A stretch of DNA of 64,000 nucleotides, from assembly GCF_014643535.1 (NCBI RefSeq), contig NZ_BMJQ01000018.1, positions 82,919-146,918 of the forward strand, written 5' to 3'. Origin of the DNA: Aliidongia dinghuensis (GTDB taxonomy: Bacteria; Pseudomonadota; Alphaproteobacteria; ATCC43930; CGMCC-115725). Under the pieces are notes generated by a model, which saw nothing but the letters and a program-made list of their open reading frames with translations, ran no database searches and had not been told where the DNA came from. How positions within the stretch are numbered: the stretch's first letter is position 1; each line of letters opens with the position of its first letter. Both the position numbers and the translations under genes were made by a program. Below are positions 50,201 through 58,992 of the stretch, one piece after another.

Positions 50201-52275
50201 CGGTCAAGCTCGACGCCGACGGCGCCGCCAAGGTCGCGCTCGCCGTGCCCGACTTCGAGGGCGAACTTCGGGTCATGGCGATCGCCTACAGCAAGTCCGG
50301 CGTCGGCCGGGCCGAGGCACCCTTGACCGTGCGCGACCCGGTCGTGCCCGACGTGGCGCTGCCGCGCTTCCTCGCCCCTGGCGACCAGGGAAGCATGACC
50401 GTGCTGGTCGACAATCGCGACGGGATAGCGGGCGACTATCGCTTCGAGGTCGCGGTCGAGGGTGCGGCACGCCTGCCGGAACCCAAGCCCTGGACCTTCC
50501 CGCTCGGGACCGGCGAGCGCAAGATCACGACGATCCCGATCGCCGGCGTCAGCGAGGGCATCGCCAAGGTCACCGCCACGCTCGCGGGCCCCAAGGGCCT
50601 CCGGATCGTGCGCGACTGGTCGATTTCCGTGCGCGGCGCCCATTACCCGATCACGCTCGAGACCGTGGCGCTGCAGCACCAGGGCGAGCGCTTCACCGTC
50701 GATCCCCACACGCTCGACGTCTTCGTGCCCGGCAGCATCACGACCCAGGTCAGCTACTCGAAGCTCGCCGGCATCGACGTGCCGGGCCTGCTGCAGTCGC
50801 TCTGGCGCTATCCCTATGGCTGTACGGAGCAGCTGTCCTCGACGGCCTTCCCGCTCGTCTATTACGACGATCCAGCGCTCGCGACCGGTGCCGCCGACAA
50901 GGCAGCGATCCGCCAGCGTGTGCAAGACGCGATCGACCGGATCGTCGACCGCCAGGATCCGGAAGGCACGTTCGGCCTGTGGCGTGCCGGCGACGGACTC
51001 TCGAGCGACTGGCTCAGCCTCTATGCCCTCGACTTCCTGCTGCATGCCAAGGCCGCAGGGTTCGACGTGGCGGACAGCGTGATCGAACGCGGCTACGCCA
51101 ATGCCGAATCTCTGTTCCGCGAGCCCGACCGCGCCGGCGACAACGGCGGAGCACGCGGCACGGATGCGCTCGCCTATGCCGCCTGGCTGCTGGCGCCGGC
51201 CCATCGGGTCGATCTCGGCCGGCTGCGCCAGCTCCATGACGGGCTGCAGGCGCGCCAGACGCTCGTCGCCTGGGACAACCGGCAGGGCAGCGAGGCGGAC
51301 CCGATGGCGCTCGGCCAGCTGAGCGGCGCGCTCGCCGTGCTGGGCGACCGGTCGCGCGGCGCCAGCGCCCTGCGCTTCGCCGTCAGCGGCATCGAGCGCC
51401 CGTTCGTAGCCCAGTGGTGGGAACGGCTCGTCTATTGGTCCCGCCTGCGCGACGCCGCGGGCGTGCTGGCGATCGCGTCCGAGAGCGGCCAACTTAACGC
51501 CGTTCAGCCGCTGGTGCCGAAGCTGCAGGCGCTAAGCAAGACGCCGGATCTGCTCTCGACCCAGGAAAAGGCCTGGCTGCTGGTCGCGGCCCATGCGGTG
51601 ACGGCCGGCGAGGCCTCGGTCGAGCTTTCGCTCAACGGCAAGCCCGTGACCGGCACCCACGGACAGGCTGCGTTCCTGCCGACCGCCGCGGAGATCGCCG
51701 CCGGCTATACCATCACGCCATCGCAGGACCTGTGGCGCACGCTAGTCGTCCACGGTTCGCCCGCGACGGCGCCCTCTGCCATCAGCGCGGGCTTGCATCT
51801 CGAAAAATCGTTCCTCGCCATGGACGGCACGGTGCTCGACCCGGCGGCGCTGCCGCAGAACCGCCGGTTCATCGTCTCGCTCTCGGGCTCGTCCAACGAC
51901 CATGCGCTGCATCGCCTCGCCCTCGTCGACCTGCTGCCGGCGGGCTGGGAGATCGAGGCGATATTGCGCCCGGACCAGGCGCCGGATTTCCTGGGCCAGC
52001 TCACCCGGCTACGCATCGGCGAGGCGCGCGACGACCGGCTGGTGGCAGCGCTCGACCTGGGTGAGGAGGGCTATCGCTACTTCCATCTCTGGCAGAGCGA
52101 AGAGGACAAGAATGCCGACGAGGACGCGAAGGAAGGCAAGTTCCACGTCGCCTATGTCGTGCGTGCCGTAACCCCCGGCACGTTCACGCGGCCGGAGGCG
52201 GTGGTCGAGGACATGTATCATCCCGGCACCATGGCGCGGACCGCGGCGGGCACGGTCCAGGTGACGGCGCCCTGA
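47263..52275 (+). CDS. yfhM: Periplasmic alpha-2-macroglobulin family protein (YfhM/ECAM-like)
   Basis: The 1670-residue protein starts with a membrane anchor (VSVVVVVLAALGLTFLL). A Pro/Ala/Glu linker follows with four repeats of an EKPxxEKP type, then macroglobulin-like domains (FIRVVTDLTKPQPSACLVFS; ERGIYRPGERIHAVALLRD). The thioester motif is intact: Cys1187-Thr-Glu-Gln in YPYGCTEQ. It would trap foreign proteases in the periplasm. E. coli YfhM is a lipoprotein; here no lipobox Cys is seen, so a transmembrane anchor replaces it. pbpC follows 2 bp later, the standard partnership. Confidence 0.93.
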   Translation: MRRLAGVSVVVVVLAALGLTFLLKPGAPPPSGPPQQVAATTAPTAATPASEKPAPEKPAQEKPTQEKPTPPAPFGFIRVVTDLTKPQPSACLVFSRALDTRSETHYGDWVKLTPAADARLRVQDKAVCFDGLSLGRHYKIAIASGLPAADGSRIEAAAEATVDFGDRAKLVNFAGQGFILTRDAPGGVTLDTVNVDSVALEVLRINDRLAPGMIDSLRSQAPNYRYALQTLVEQSARPVWSGTMETKGPHNEVVHTAFPLSKIAEPRQPGVYVLVAANAQGLKPRNAEHQFLWQRSEDWEFASQLVVQTDIALTAVKAADGLHVFARSLATAAPMGDVEIQLQARDAQVLGSAKADGGGHAVFAPGLLRGTNAAAANTLVAYGKDQDFALLDLNQPAFDLSDRGVTGRDASGPLDAFVYTERGIYRPGERIHAVALLRDRIGQAIENGGLALTLRKPNGVAFKKATLEPQAAGGFRLDLDLPDTASRGIWHIEAADADGKVIGETAVEVQDFVPQRLKVTAHAAAAKLHPKDPVEIAIDGRFLYGAPAGGLGAEAHMAVAVDQAPFPQSAQGYRFGVPGDSFKPQEIDLEAGTSNPDGHAVATGKLDVAPPPNVALKATVTAGLQEPGGRVTSDQVSLPIRTAPLMIGIRPRFKDDRVREGDEAGFEIIAVDEDGKPVAARLHWTLIERIGHYDWFLTGGRWNFHRTDTETALASDDITQSPDRPSVVTRKFDWGDYRLVVEGPDGATASYAFHSGWMATAGAADTPDKVDVTVEHERYKVGETARLRIVPPYAGKVRLMMARDKVFDVRELDVPREGTTVEVPVSADWGSGAYALVSLYRPADGGKGHLPVRAIGLAWIGADPGAHLLDVSMRLPDKLVPRQTVEVPVTVKGGTNGEPVYLTLAAVDEGILQLTRFKTPDPAQFYFGQRRLAVEIRDDYGHLLDGTEGEAGALRSGGDAFGGKGLPVVPTRSVALFEGPVKLDADGAAKVALAVPDFEGELRVMAIAYSKSGVGRAEAPLTVRDPVVPDVALPRFLAPGDQGSMTVLVDNRDGIAGDYRFEVAVEGAARLPEPKPWTFPLGTGERKITTIPIAGVSEGIAKVTATLAGPKGLRIVRDWSISVRGAHYPITLETVALQHQGERFTVDPHTLDVFVPGSITTQVSYSKLAGIDVPGLLQSLWRYPYGCTEQLSSTAFPLVYYDDPALATGAADKAAIRQRVQDAIDRIVDRQDPEGTFGLWRAGDGLSSDWLSLYALDFLLHAKAAGFDVADSVIERGYANAESLFREPDRAGDNGGARGTDALAYAAWLLAPAHRVDLGRLRQLHDGLQARQTLVAWDNRQGSEADPMALGQLSGALAVLGDRSRGASALRFAVSGIERPFVAQWWERLVYWSRLRDAAGVLAIASESGQLNAVQPLVPKLQALSKTPDLLSTQEKAWLLVAAHAVTAGEASVELSLNGKPVTGTHGQAAFLPTAAEIAAGYTITPSQDLWRTLVVHGSPATAPSAISAGLHLEKSFLAMDGTVLDPAALPQNRRFIVSLSGSSNDHALHRLALVDLLPAGWEIEAILRPDQAPDFLGQLTRLRIGEARDDRLVAALDLGEEGYRYFHLWQSEEDKNADEDAKEGKFHVAYVVRAVTPGTFTRPEAVVEDMYHPGTMARTAAGTVQVTAP

Positions 52276-52277
52276 CC

Positions 52278-54311
52278 ATGTCCGGGCGCTTGCGCCAGGC
52301 GTTCGCCGCCCTGCTGGCGGTCACAGCGGGCGCGCTGCTGCTCGACCGGCTGCTGCCGCCCGATCTCCATCGCTGGCAGGACCGGTCGGCGGTGCTGACC
52401 GCCCATGACGGCACGGTGCTGAACGTGGCGACGACGCGCGATGGCATGTGGCGGCTTGGTACCCGGCCCGACGCGGTCGACCCGCATTACCTCGACATGC
52501 TGCTCGCGGCCGAGGACCACCGGTTCCGCGACCATCCCGGCATCGACCCGCTGGCCGCCACCCGCGCCGCCTGGCAGCTCATCCGGACCGGCCGCATCGT
52601 CTCCGGCGGCTCGACCTTGACCATGCAGGTGGCGCGCCTGCTGGAGCCGCACCCGCGCTCGGTCCTGGGCAAGCTGCACGACGCGATCCGCGCGATCCAG
52701 CTCGAGGAACGCTACGGCAAGGACGAGATCCTCGCCATGTACCTGACGCTGGCACCGTTCGGCGGCAATGTCGAAGGGGTCCGGGCCGCCTCGCTCACCT
52801 GGTTCGGCCATGAGCCGGACCGGCTGACGCCGGGCGAGGCCGCGATCCTGGTGGCGCTGCCGCAGCGGCCGGCAGCGCTCCGCCCCGACCGCCACCCGGC
52901 ACGGGCCCTTGCCGCCGCGGGTCGGGTGCTGGATCGCCTGGTCGACGAGGGGCGGCTGCCGGAGGCCGATCGCGAGACGCCGCCGCCCACGATCGCGCGG
53001 CGCTATCCGTTCCAGCACCTGGCGCCCCAGGTCGCAAGCCGGCTTCATCGCAGCGACGGCGAACCCGTCCGCACGCTCATCGACGCCGGCATCCAACGCG
53101 GCATCGAACGCGAGGCGGCCGATGCGGTCCGGGCGATGACCGACGGCGGCGACGTCGCCATCCTGGTTGTCGAGAACCGCGAGCTCGCGATCCGCGGCTG
53201 GGTCGGCGGCGTGCGCAGTGCGCTCGACCTGGCCCGTCGCCGCCGCTCGCCCGGCTCAGCGTTGAAACCATTCATCTATGGCCTGGCGTTCGACGATCTG
53301 GCACTCCTGCCTGAGACGCTGGTCGAAGATCGGCCGCTCCGGATCGGCGACTATGCGCCCGAGAATTTCGATCGCGGCTTCCACGGCGAGGTGACGGCGC
53401 GCGAGGCGCTGCAGCAGTCCCTGAACGTGCCGGCGATAGCACTCTTGGATCGGCTCGGCCCCGGGCGGCTCGCGGCAACCCTGCGCGACGCCGGCGCGCG
53501 GCTCGATTTTCCCGCGGGCGACTTGGGCCCCAGCCTGCCGCTCGCCTTGGGCGGCGTCGGCATCAGCCTTCTCGACCTGACCCGGCTCTATGTCGGCCTG
53601 GCCCATGACGGCCGCGCGGCGCCGCTGCGCCTCGTGCCGGGCGCCGTCCCCGGCGAGGCCACCCTCATGACGCCCCATGCGGCGCGCGAGATCACGGCGA
53701 TCCTGCGCGGCTCGCCGCCGCCCGACGGGCGGATGCCGCGGGCGCTTGCCGCCGGGGCCCGGCCGATCGCCTACAAGACCGGCACGTCCTACGGCTTCCG
53801 CGACGCCTGGGCGGTGGGCTACAGCCCCGACTGGACGATCGGCGTCTGGACCGGCCGCGCCGACGGGTCGCCCCGACCCGGCGCCTACGGCCGCAATACG
53901 GCGGCGCCGCTGCTGTTTACGCTCTTCGACCTGCTGCCGGCCGAAACGAGCGCCGACGGCCCCGCGGCCCTCGCCGAGGCCGGTCCGTCGACGCCGCTGC
54001 CGCGCGCCCTCGAACGGTTCGCCGATCGCGACGGGCTGCATGCCCTGCCCAAGGCAAACCCGCCGCGCATCCTGTTCCCGCCCGACGGCGCGCAGATCGA
54101 CGTCGCGGACGAGACCGGCCGGCTCGGGCCGCTGCAGCTCGAGGCCGATAGCGGCACGCCACCCTATCGCTGGTCGGTGAACGGCGTGCCGCTGCCGTCG
54201 CCCGGCCTTGCCGCCCCGGTGCAATGGCAGCCGGACGGGCCGGGCTTCGCCCGCGTGACCGTGACCGACGCCACCGGCCGGCGCACGAGCGCCACCATAC
54301 GGTTGCGCTAG
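52278..54311 (+). CDS. pbpC: Penicillin-binding protein 1C
   Basis: This is a 677-residue class A PBP. After a short anchor comes a glycosyltransferase domain (catalytic Glu79 in AAEDHRFRDHPGID; GGSTLTMQVARLL). A transpeptidase domain follows with Ser327-Ala-Leu-Lys330, SLN at 381-383 and KTGTS from 500. The C-terminal BiPBP_C domain covers about 580-677. It repairs peptidoglycan where the periplasmic macroglobulin has signalled protease entry, as proposed for this pair. It is shorter than E. coli PbpC (about 770). Its TAG stop is shared as CTAG with the convergent DUF72 gene. Confidence 0.94.
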   Translation: MSGRLRQAFAALLAVTAGALLLDRLLPPDLHRWQDRSAVLTAHDGTVLNVATTRDGMWRLGTRPDAVDPHYLDMLLAAEDHRFRDHPGIDPLAATRAAWQLIRTGRIVSGGSTLTMQVARLLEPHPRSVLGKLHDAIRAIQLEERYGKDEILAMYLTLAPFGGNVEGVRAASLTWFGHEPDRLTPGEAAILVALPQRPAALRPDRHPARALAAAGRVLDRLVDEGRLPEADRETPPPTIARRYPFQHLAPQVASRLHRSDGEPVRTLIDAGIQRGIEREAADAVRAMTDGGDVAILVVENRELAIRGWVGGVRSALDLARRRRSPGSALKPFIYGLAFDDLALLPETLVEDRPLRIGDYAPENFDRGFHGEVTAREALQQSLNVPAIALLDRLGPGRLAATLRDAGARLDFPAGDLGPSLPLALGGVGISLLDLTRLYVGLAHDGRAAPLRLVPGAVPGEATLMTPHAAREITAILRGSPPPDGRMPRALAAGARPIAYKTGTSYGFRDAWAVGYSPDWTIGVWTGRADGSPRPGAYGRNTAAPLLFTLFDLLPAETSADGPAALAEAGPSTPLPRALERFADRDGLHALPKANPPRILFPPDGAQIDVADETGRLGPLQLEADSGTPPYRWSVNGVPLPSPGLAAPVQWQPDGPGFARVTVTDATGRRTSATIRLR

Positions 54312-55114
54312 CTCACCCGCTCGATCAGCGCCATCGCCGCCTGCGGATTGCGCTCCTTGAAGCCGCTGATGACATAGAGGAACACGTCGCGCGCCGTCTT
54401 TTCCGCTGCCGGCGCGCCGGCCGTCATGAGCCCCTCGGGCGTGCCGCCCTCGGCCCAGTGGCGCGCGATGCCGGCCCAGCGGTCGAGGTCGGCCGGCCCA
54501 TATCCCAAGGTTTCGCCTGCTTTCGTGCCCATGATGCGGGCATAGACGAAGGGCGCCGTCACGTCGGCGATCTGCGGGAATTCGGAATCGCCGGCGATGA
54601 TGACCGCGACGCCATGCTCGCGGGCGAGCGCCACGAAATCCGGGCTACGGAAGCTTTCATGGCGCACCTCGACCGCGTGGCTGAGCGCACGGCCGTCGAC
54701 GCTTTTCGGCAGCAGCTTCAGGAAGGCCGCGAAATCGTCCGGATCGAACTTCTTCGTGCCCATGAACTGCCAGTTGATCGGGCCGAGCTTGCCCTTGAGC
54801 TCGGTGATGCCGCTGGTCACGAACTTCTCGATCGATGGGCCGGCCTCGGCCAGCACGCGCCGGTTGGTCGCAAAGCGCGGCCCTTTGAGCGTGAAGACGA
54901 AATCATCCGGCGTCTCGTCGTGCCAGCGCGCAAAGCTCTCCGGCTTCTGCGAGCCGTAATAGGTGCCGTTGATCTCGATCGAGGTGAGCTTGCCGCTGGC
55001 GAATTCCAGCTCGCGCTTCTGCGCCAGCCCGTCCGGATAGAAGCTGCCGCGCCAGGGCTCGTAGGTCCAGCCGCCGATGCCGATCCGGATGCGTGACGCC
55101 GTCCGCTCTGCCAT
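54308..55114 (-). CDS. DUF72 family protein (YecE-like)
   Basis: The 268-residue protein matches the DUF72 TIM-barrel family. RIGIGGWTYEPWRGSFYPDG at the start, FASGKLTSIEINGTYYGSQK and AVEVRHESF are the usual conserved spots. No enzymatic activity is known for the family, though a nuclease-like or metal-binding barrel has been suggested. It is convergent with pbpC, with the two stop codons sharing CTAG. No operon partner is seen. Confidence 0.9.
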   Translation of the reverse strand: MAERTASRIRIGIGGWTYEPWRGSFYPDGLAQKRELEFASGKLTSIEINGTYYGSQKPESFARWHDETPDDFVFTLKGPRFATNRRVLAEAGPSIEKFVTSGITELKGKLGPINWQFMGTKKFDPDDFAAFLKLLPKSVDGRALSHAVEVRHESFRSPDFVALAREHGVAVIIAGDSEFPQIADVTAPFVYARIMGTKAGETLGYGPADLDRWAGIARHWAEGGTPEGLMTAGAPAAEKTARDVFLYVISGFKERNPQAAMALIERVS

Positions 55115-55453
55115 TTCCGTCTCTCTCCCTTCGCCGGGTTGCGCCCGCCGCGGCCGATGCGAAACGCCGCCGCCGGCGCCATCATCTCTCAGCTATGCAG
55201 GTTCGCTTACTATCTCCTCGTGTGGCAATAGCCTTTGAACTCTACCGGCTCTAGATGCTGACGCCACTCGCCACTAGGAAGACGACAGTAGAAATTAGAT
55301 TCTTCTAGGCGAGTCGATCGAAATACTGCACTATAACCTTGCAGTGCCGCACCTTTGACGCCTGTGTGATCCATCGCACATTGGCCGTGCCGGATCTAAT
55401 CTAATACAAGCTGACCGAGAATCGCGCCCCGTAAGACCGCCGGAGCCGCTTCG
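55115..55453. promoter_or_regulatory. Long upstream region of the diguanylate cyclase gene
   Basis: This 339-bp gap is less GC-rich than the genes around it. It holds an imperfect long inverted repeat at 55266-55314 (ACTCGC, CTAG and AAGA pairing with TCTT, CTAG and GCGAGT around an 18-nt loop). A perfect dyad ACTGCA-N9-TGCAGT lies at 55325-55345. The latter could bind a regulator of the cyclase gene. No open frame of note exists here. Confidence 0.45.
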
Positions 55454-57601
55454 ATGGAACTCTATGCGCTTGACGACGAGGTCACGCTGCACGAAACGGC
55501 GCTGCCTGCCCTCGCCGGCCGCGATCGCCTGCCGTCGCTCGTGACGCTCGCCTGGTATCTGCGCCAGCGTGATTCCGTGCGGGCGTCAGCGCTCGCGGAC
55601 GAGGCGGCGCGGCTCCTGGACCGGGCGCCGCCGGACGCGGAGACGCTGCGCCGACGCGCGCGCCTCGATCTGGTGCGGGGCGAGATCGCCGTGCTGCAAT
55701 GCCGATTCGACGACGCGCGGGCCGCCCTCGCCCGGGCAGACCGGGTGTTCGCCGCCCTCGACGACTCGATCGGTCTCGGCGATTCGGCGCTGATCGTCAA
55801 CCTCATGCACATGAGCTGCGGCGTCGCCAGGGGCGCCCGCGAGAGCGCCGAGTGCGCGCGCGAGCATTACGCGCGCGGGTCCGATACGCTGCGCCGGCGG
55901 ATTGCCGAGAGCTGGCTTCTGCTGCTGCTCGCCTATTGCGACGTCGGCGCGGCCGAGCAGCGGCTCGTCGCCATGGACGGCGGCACGCCGAGCGCCCATG
56001 ACGACGGGCCCTGCCCGTACGCCAACGAGCACCCGGCTCTCGCCGCCGTGCTGCTGACGGCGCGCGCGGTCGTCTACCGGGCGCGCAACGAATGGTCGCT
56101 GGCGCTGTTGTGCGCCGCCCGGGCGCGGCAGCGGGCCGAAGCCGCGGGGCTCGTCCGCTACGCGATCGCCATCGCGGACAATGCCAGCTGGTACCTGCAG
56201 GAGCTGGGCGATCTCGACGCGGCGGCCGAATGGATGGACCGGGAATATGTCGAGGCCCGCGCCACGGGCTGGCGCTCCGTCCTCGCCTTCTCAATCACGC
56301 GGCTTGGCGATCTCTTGCGCCAGCTGGGCCAGCTCGAGCGCAGCCGGGAGGTGCTGGAGGAAGCGGTGGCGCTTTACAGCCACTTTCCGGACGGCACCAA
56401 CAAGGGCGTCACCCATCGGGTGCTCGGCAAGACGCTGCTGGCGCTCGATCGGCCCGACGAGGCGCTCGCCGCCTACGAGGTCGCGATCCGCATCTTCCGA
56501 ACCGAGGATTATCACGAGAGCCTGGCGAACGCGCTGATCGGCGCCGCCCAGACCCTGTCGCACGCCGGCCGGGTCGAGGAGGCGCTGCAGCGGATTGAGG
56601 CGGCGCGCCAGGTCGCAACCGCGCACCACATCAAGACCGCCCAGATCGAGCACGTGCGCGCGCTCGCCGAAATCCACCAGCGCCATGACCTGCCGTCGCC
56701 CGCCGGCATGCGCGAGCCCACGGCCGTCGTGCATTATCTCGAACAGGCGCTGACCATCGGCAGGGCGGTCGACGGCTGGCAGGCGCCCGTCGACCTGCTG
56801 ATGGACCTGTCGACCGGCTGGGAGGCGGCCGGTTACAACGTCCGGGCGCTCGATTACCTGAAGCGGGCCGTGGCGGCGGAGCGGCGCGAGGGCCATCGGC
56901 GTGCCGCCAACCGGACGCTGGTGCTGCAGATCCACCACGAGACGGAGCAGGCGCGGCTCGCGACGATCCACAGCGCCGAGCTCGCCCGGGCCGAAGCGGA
57001 ACGGATGGCGGCGCTCGAGACCGCGCTCGCCGAGCTGCGCGAGGCCCAGGCCGAGGTCGAGATGCGGCGCGCCGAGTTCGAACGCCTGTCGCTGCTCGAT
57101 CCGCTGACCGGTGCCGGCAACCGCCGGCACTTCGACGACCGGGCCGCGGCCGAGATCGCCCGCGCGCACCGGGACACGCGGCCGCTCGGCGTCGTCATGT
57201 TCGACATCGACCATTTCAAGCACGTCAACGACCACTTCGGCCATGCCGCGGGCGACGCGGTGATCCGCCGGGTCGTCGAGGTCGCCCGCGGCATGCTGCG
57301 GCCGAGCGACTTCATCGGCCGGCTGGGCGGCGACGAGTTCGTGCTGTTGGTCCCGGGCGCCGACACCGGCGACGCGCGCCATCTGGCGGAACGGGTGTGG
57401 GACACGATCGCCAGCACGGCGATCGCGATCGGCGAGCCCGACGATCCGACGCCGATCGCCATCACCGCAAGCTTCGGCGTGGCCATGCTCGGCGCGGACG
57501 AGACCGCGATCGAGCCGGCGCTCGCCCGCGCCGACGCAGCGCTCTACACCGCCAAGCGCGCCGGCCGCAACCAGGTCGTGGGTGAGGAGCGCGTGCGGTA
57601 G
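55454..57601 (+). CDS. TPR-rich GGDEF diguanylate cyclase
   Basis: The 715-residue cytoplasmic protein has a helical N-terminal half with TPR-like repeats (about 190-490; LDRPDEALAAYEVAIRIFRT). A coiled coil follows (about 500-560, ARAEAERMAALETALAEL). The C-terminal GGDEF domain starts at LLDPLTGAGNRRHFDDRAAA. The active-site GGDEF is at 625-629, and the inhibitory RxxD site (RPSD) is intact at 616-619, so product feedback is expected. It makes c-di-GMP. The TPR half probably receives a signal through protein contact. No membrane segment is seen. Confidence 0.92.
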   Translation: MELYALDDEVTLHETALPALAGRDRLPSLVTLAWYLRQRDSVRASALADEAARLLDRAPPDAETLRRRARLDLVRGEIAVLQCRFDDARAALARADRVFAALDDSIGLGDSALIVNLMHMSCGVARGARESAECAREHYARGSDTLRRRIAESWLLLLLAYCDVGAAEQRLVAMDGGTPSAHDDGPCPYANEHPALAAVLLTARAVVYRARNEWSLALLCAARARQRAEAAGLVRYAIAIADNASWYLQELGDLDAAAEWMDREYVEARATGWRSVLAFSITRLGDLLRQLGQLERSREVLEEAVALYSHFPDGTNKGVTHRVLGKTLLALDRPDEALAAYEVAIRIFRTEDYHESLANALIGAAQTLSHAGRVEEALQRIEAARQVATAHHIKTAQIEHVRALAEIHQRHDLPSPAGMREPTAVVHYLEQALTIGRAVDGWQAPVDLLMDLSTGWEAAGYNVRALDYLKRAVAAERREGHRRAANRTLVLQIHHETEQARLATIHSAELARAEAERMAALETALAELREAQAEVEMRRAEFERLSLLDPLTGAGNRRHFDDRAAAEIARAHRDTRPLGVVMFDIDHFKHVNDHFGHAAGDAVIRRVVEVARGMLRPSDFIGRLGGDEFVLLVPGADTGDARHLAERVWDTIASTAIAIGEPDDPTPIAITASFGVAMLGADETAIEPALARADAALYTAKRAGRNQVVGEERVR

Positions 57602-57626
57602 GGCGGCCCGGCTATTGCGGGCCGCC
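57602..57626. terminator. Bidirectional hairpin between the GGDEF gene and the unknown gene
   Basis: GGCGGCCCG pairs perfectly with CGGGCCGCC around a 7-nt loop. It begins one base after the GGDEF stop and contains the stop of the convergent gene in its loop. Confidence 0.6.
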
Positions 57627-58793
57627 GGCGCGGTCGAGCGCGAGTTTGCGCGCAGCGAGCGCGGCGGCGAGGCGGCAACGGCGGCATTCCGGTGCGCGGG
57701 GAGCCAGTTCCTGCTCCAGCCGCCGCAGCGCCGACCAGGCTGCCCGCCCATCGGCCGCGAGCGGCCGATGGCTCAAGAGCCCGGCGGCGACGCGGTCCCA
57801 CAGGGCACCGCGGGCATCCGGCAATTGGCCGGCGGCAAGCGGCTCAGCCAGGCGGGCGGCAAGCGCGCCGCCCGTGCCGGGCGCGGCCCCGGTCGCAAGG
57901 CCGGCAGTGACTACGAGCGCCGCGCCCAGGTCGGGTTCGCCGCCGACGAGGGCCTCGACCGTCGACGGCGCATCGAGGAAGCCGGCGAGGAACCGGTCGA
58001 CGAGAGCCGTCGCCGCCGGCGACAGGTCCGGCGTCAGGAGATCGAGCAGCCGGGCGATCTTGGTGATCGGGGCCGCCCCATCGTCGAGATGGCGTGCCAC
58101 CGCCCGCAGCGCCAGGAACTCGTGATCGACCGTGCCGAGCGCGCGGATGCGCGCCAGCAGCATGTCGAGGCCGCCCGGATCCAGGTCGGGCAGGCGCGGC
58201 ACCCAGGCCGCCGCCGCCCGCGCATTGCGCTGGTGCTCGGCCAGCAGCCGTTCGAGCGTCTGAGCCCGGGCGTTCGGGTCGCCGGTCGCCTGCAATGCTG
58301 CGACCTTGCGCACGGCCGAGGCCAGCAGCGCCTCGTGCGCCTGCAGCCGGCGCGCCCAGCCTTCGTCGGTCAGGAGTTCGAGCGGCGAGGCGCCCAGCAC
58401 GTCGAGCAGCCCGCGCAGCAGCATGCCGATGAACTGGCAGGCCGGCCGCTGCAGCAGGTCGCCGGGCGTCTCGCAGCGCGGGCCGCCGTCGCGGATCGGC
58501 GCCAGGCCGATGATCTTCGTGCCGGTCCCGGCATCGTCGAGGCACAGGAACTCGCTCACCGCGAGCGAGCCGTCGGGCCGGAGCCGCTCGCGCACCACCT
58601 TGACCGAGCGGGTGCCCTGGATCTCGAGCTGGGCGGTCGCCAGGCGCCGGATCCTGGCCTCGAACTGGGCGAGCGCCGCGCGGCCCGGCCGGGCGCCCTC
58701 GCCTGCCATGACCATGGCGACTTGCCAATGGCCGTCACGGAGCGCCAGGATCTCGTATGTCTCGCCGGCGCCTGGAAGACGTCTGCCCGACAT
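57612..58793 (-). CDS. Conserved hypothetical protein, alanine/leucine-rich helical
   Basis: I do not recognise this 393-residue protein. The N-terminal part (YEILALRDGHWQVAMVMAGE, RIRRLATAQLEIQGTRSVKV) looks like a compact alpha/beta domain, and the rest is mainly helical and rich in Ala, Leu, Arg and Asp. A CRRC pair near the end (PECRRCRLAAA) could bind metal. The minus strand is chosen over a long antisense frame because its residues form plausible amphipathic helices and the convergent hairpin terminates it cleanly. It has no partner gene; a regulatory or scaffold role is only a guess. Confidence 0.7.
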   Translation of the reverse strand: MSGRRLPGAGETYEILALRDGHWQVAMVMAGEGARPGRAALAQFEARIRRLATAQLEIQGTRSVKVVRERLRPDGSLAVSEFLCLDDAGTGTKIIGLAPIRDGGPRCETPGDLLQRPACQFIGMLLRGLLDVLGASPLELLTDEGWARRLQAHEALLASAVRKVAALQATGDPNARAQTLERLLAEHQRNARAAAAWVPRLPDLDPGGLDMLLARIRALGTVDHEFLALRAVARHLDDGAAPITKIARLLDLLTPDLSPAATALVDRFLAGFLDAPSTVEALVGGEPDLGAALVVTAGLATGAAPGTGGALAARLAEPLAAGQLPDARGALWDRVAAGLLSHRPLAADGRAAWSALRRLEQELAPRAPECRRCRLAAALAARKLALDRAGGPQ

Positions 58794-58992
58794 GGGTACG
58801 AGTCCTCAAAGGAGCTTCAGGGATGTCGCCATCCCGGATCGGGCATTATCGCGCGCGACCGGTTAACCGTCCCTTGAACGGTAGCCATCAATCACGGTCC
58901 GATGCGGCACGATCGGTGCCGGGGTAGGGTCGACAGCCGTCGCCCGATCGGCCCAGGATGGCGAACCTTCCGCCCCCTGATCCGGAGCCCCC

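Noticed and set aside
57582..58877. A 431-codon plus-strand frame
   Set aside because: It overlaps the end of the GGDEF gene and has Arg/Gln/Gly-rich antisense-like composition. The minus-strand frame is more protein-like.
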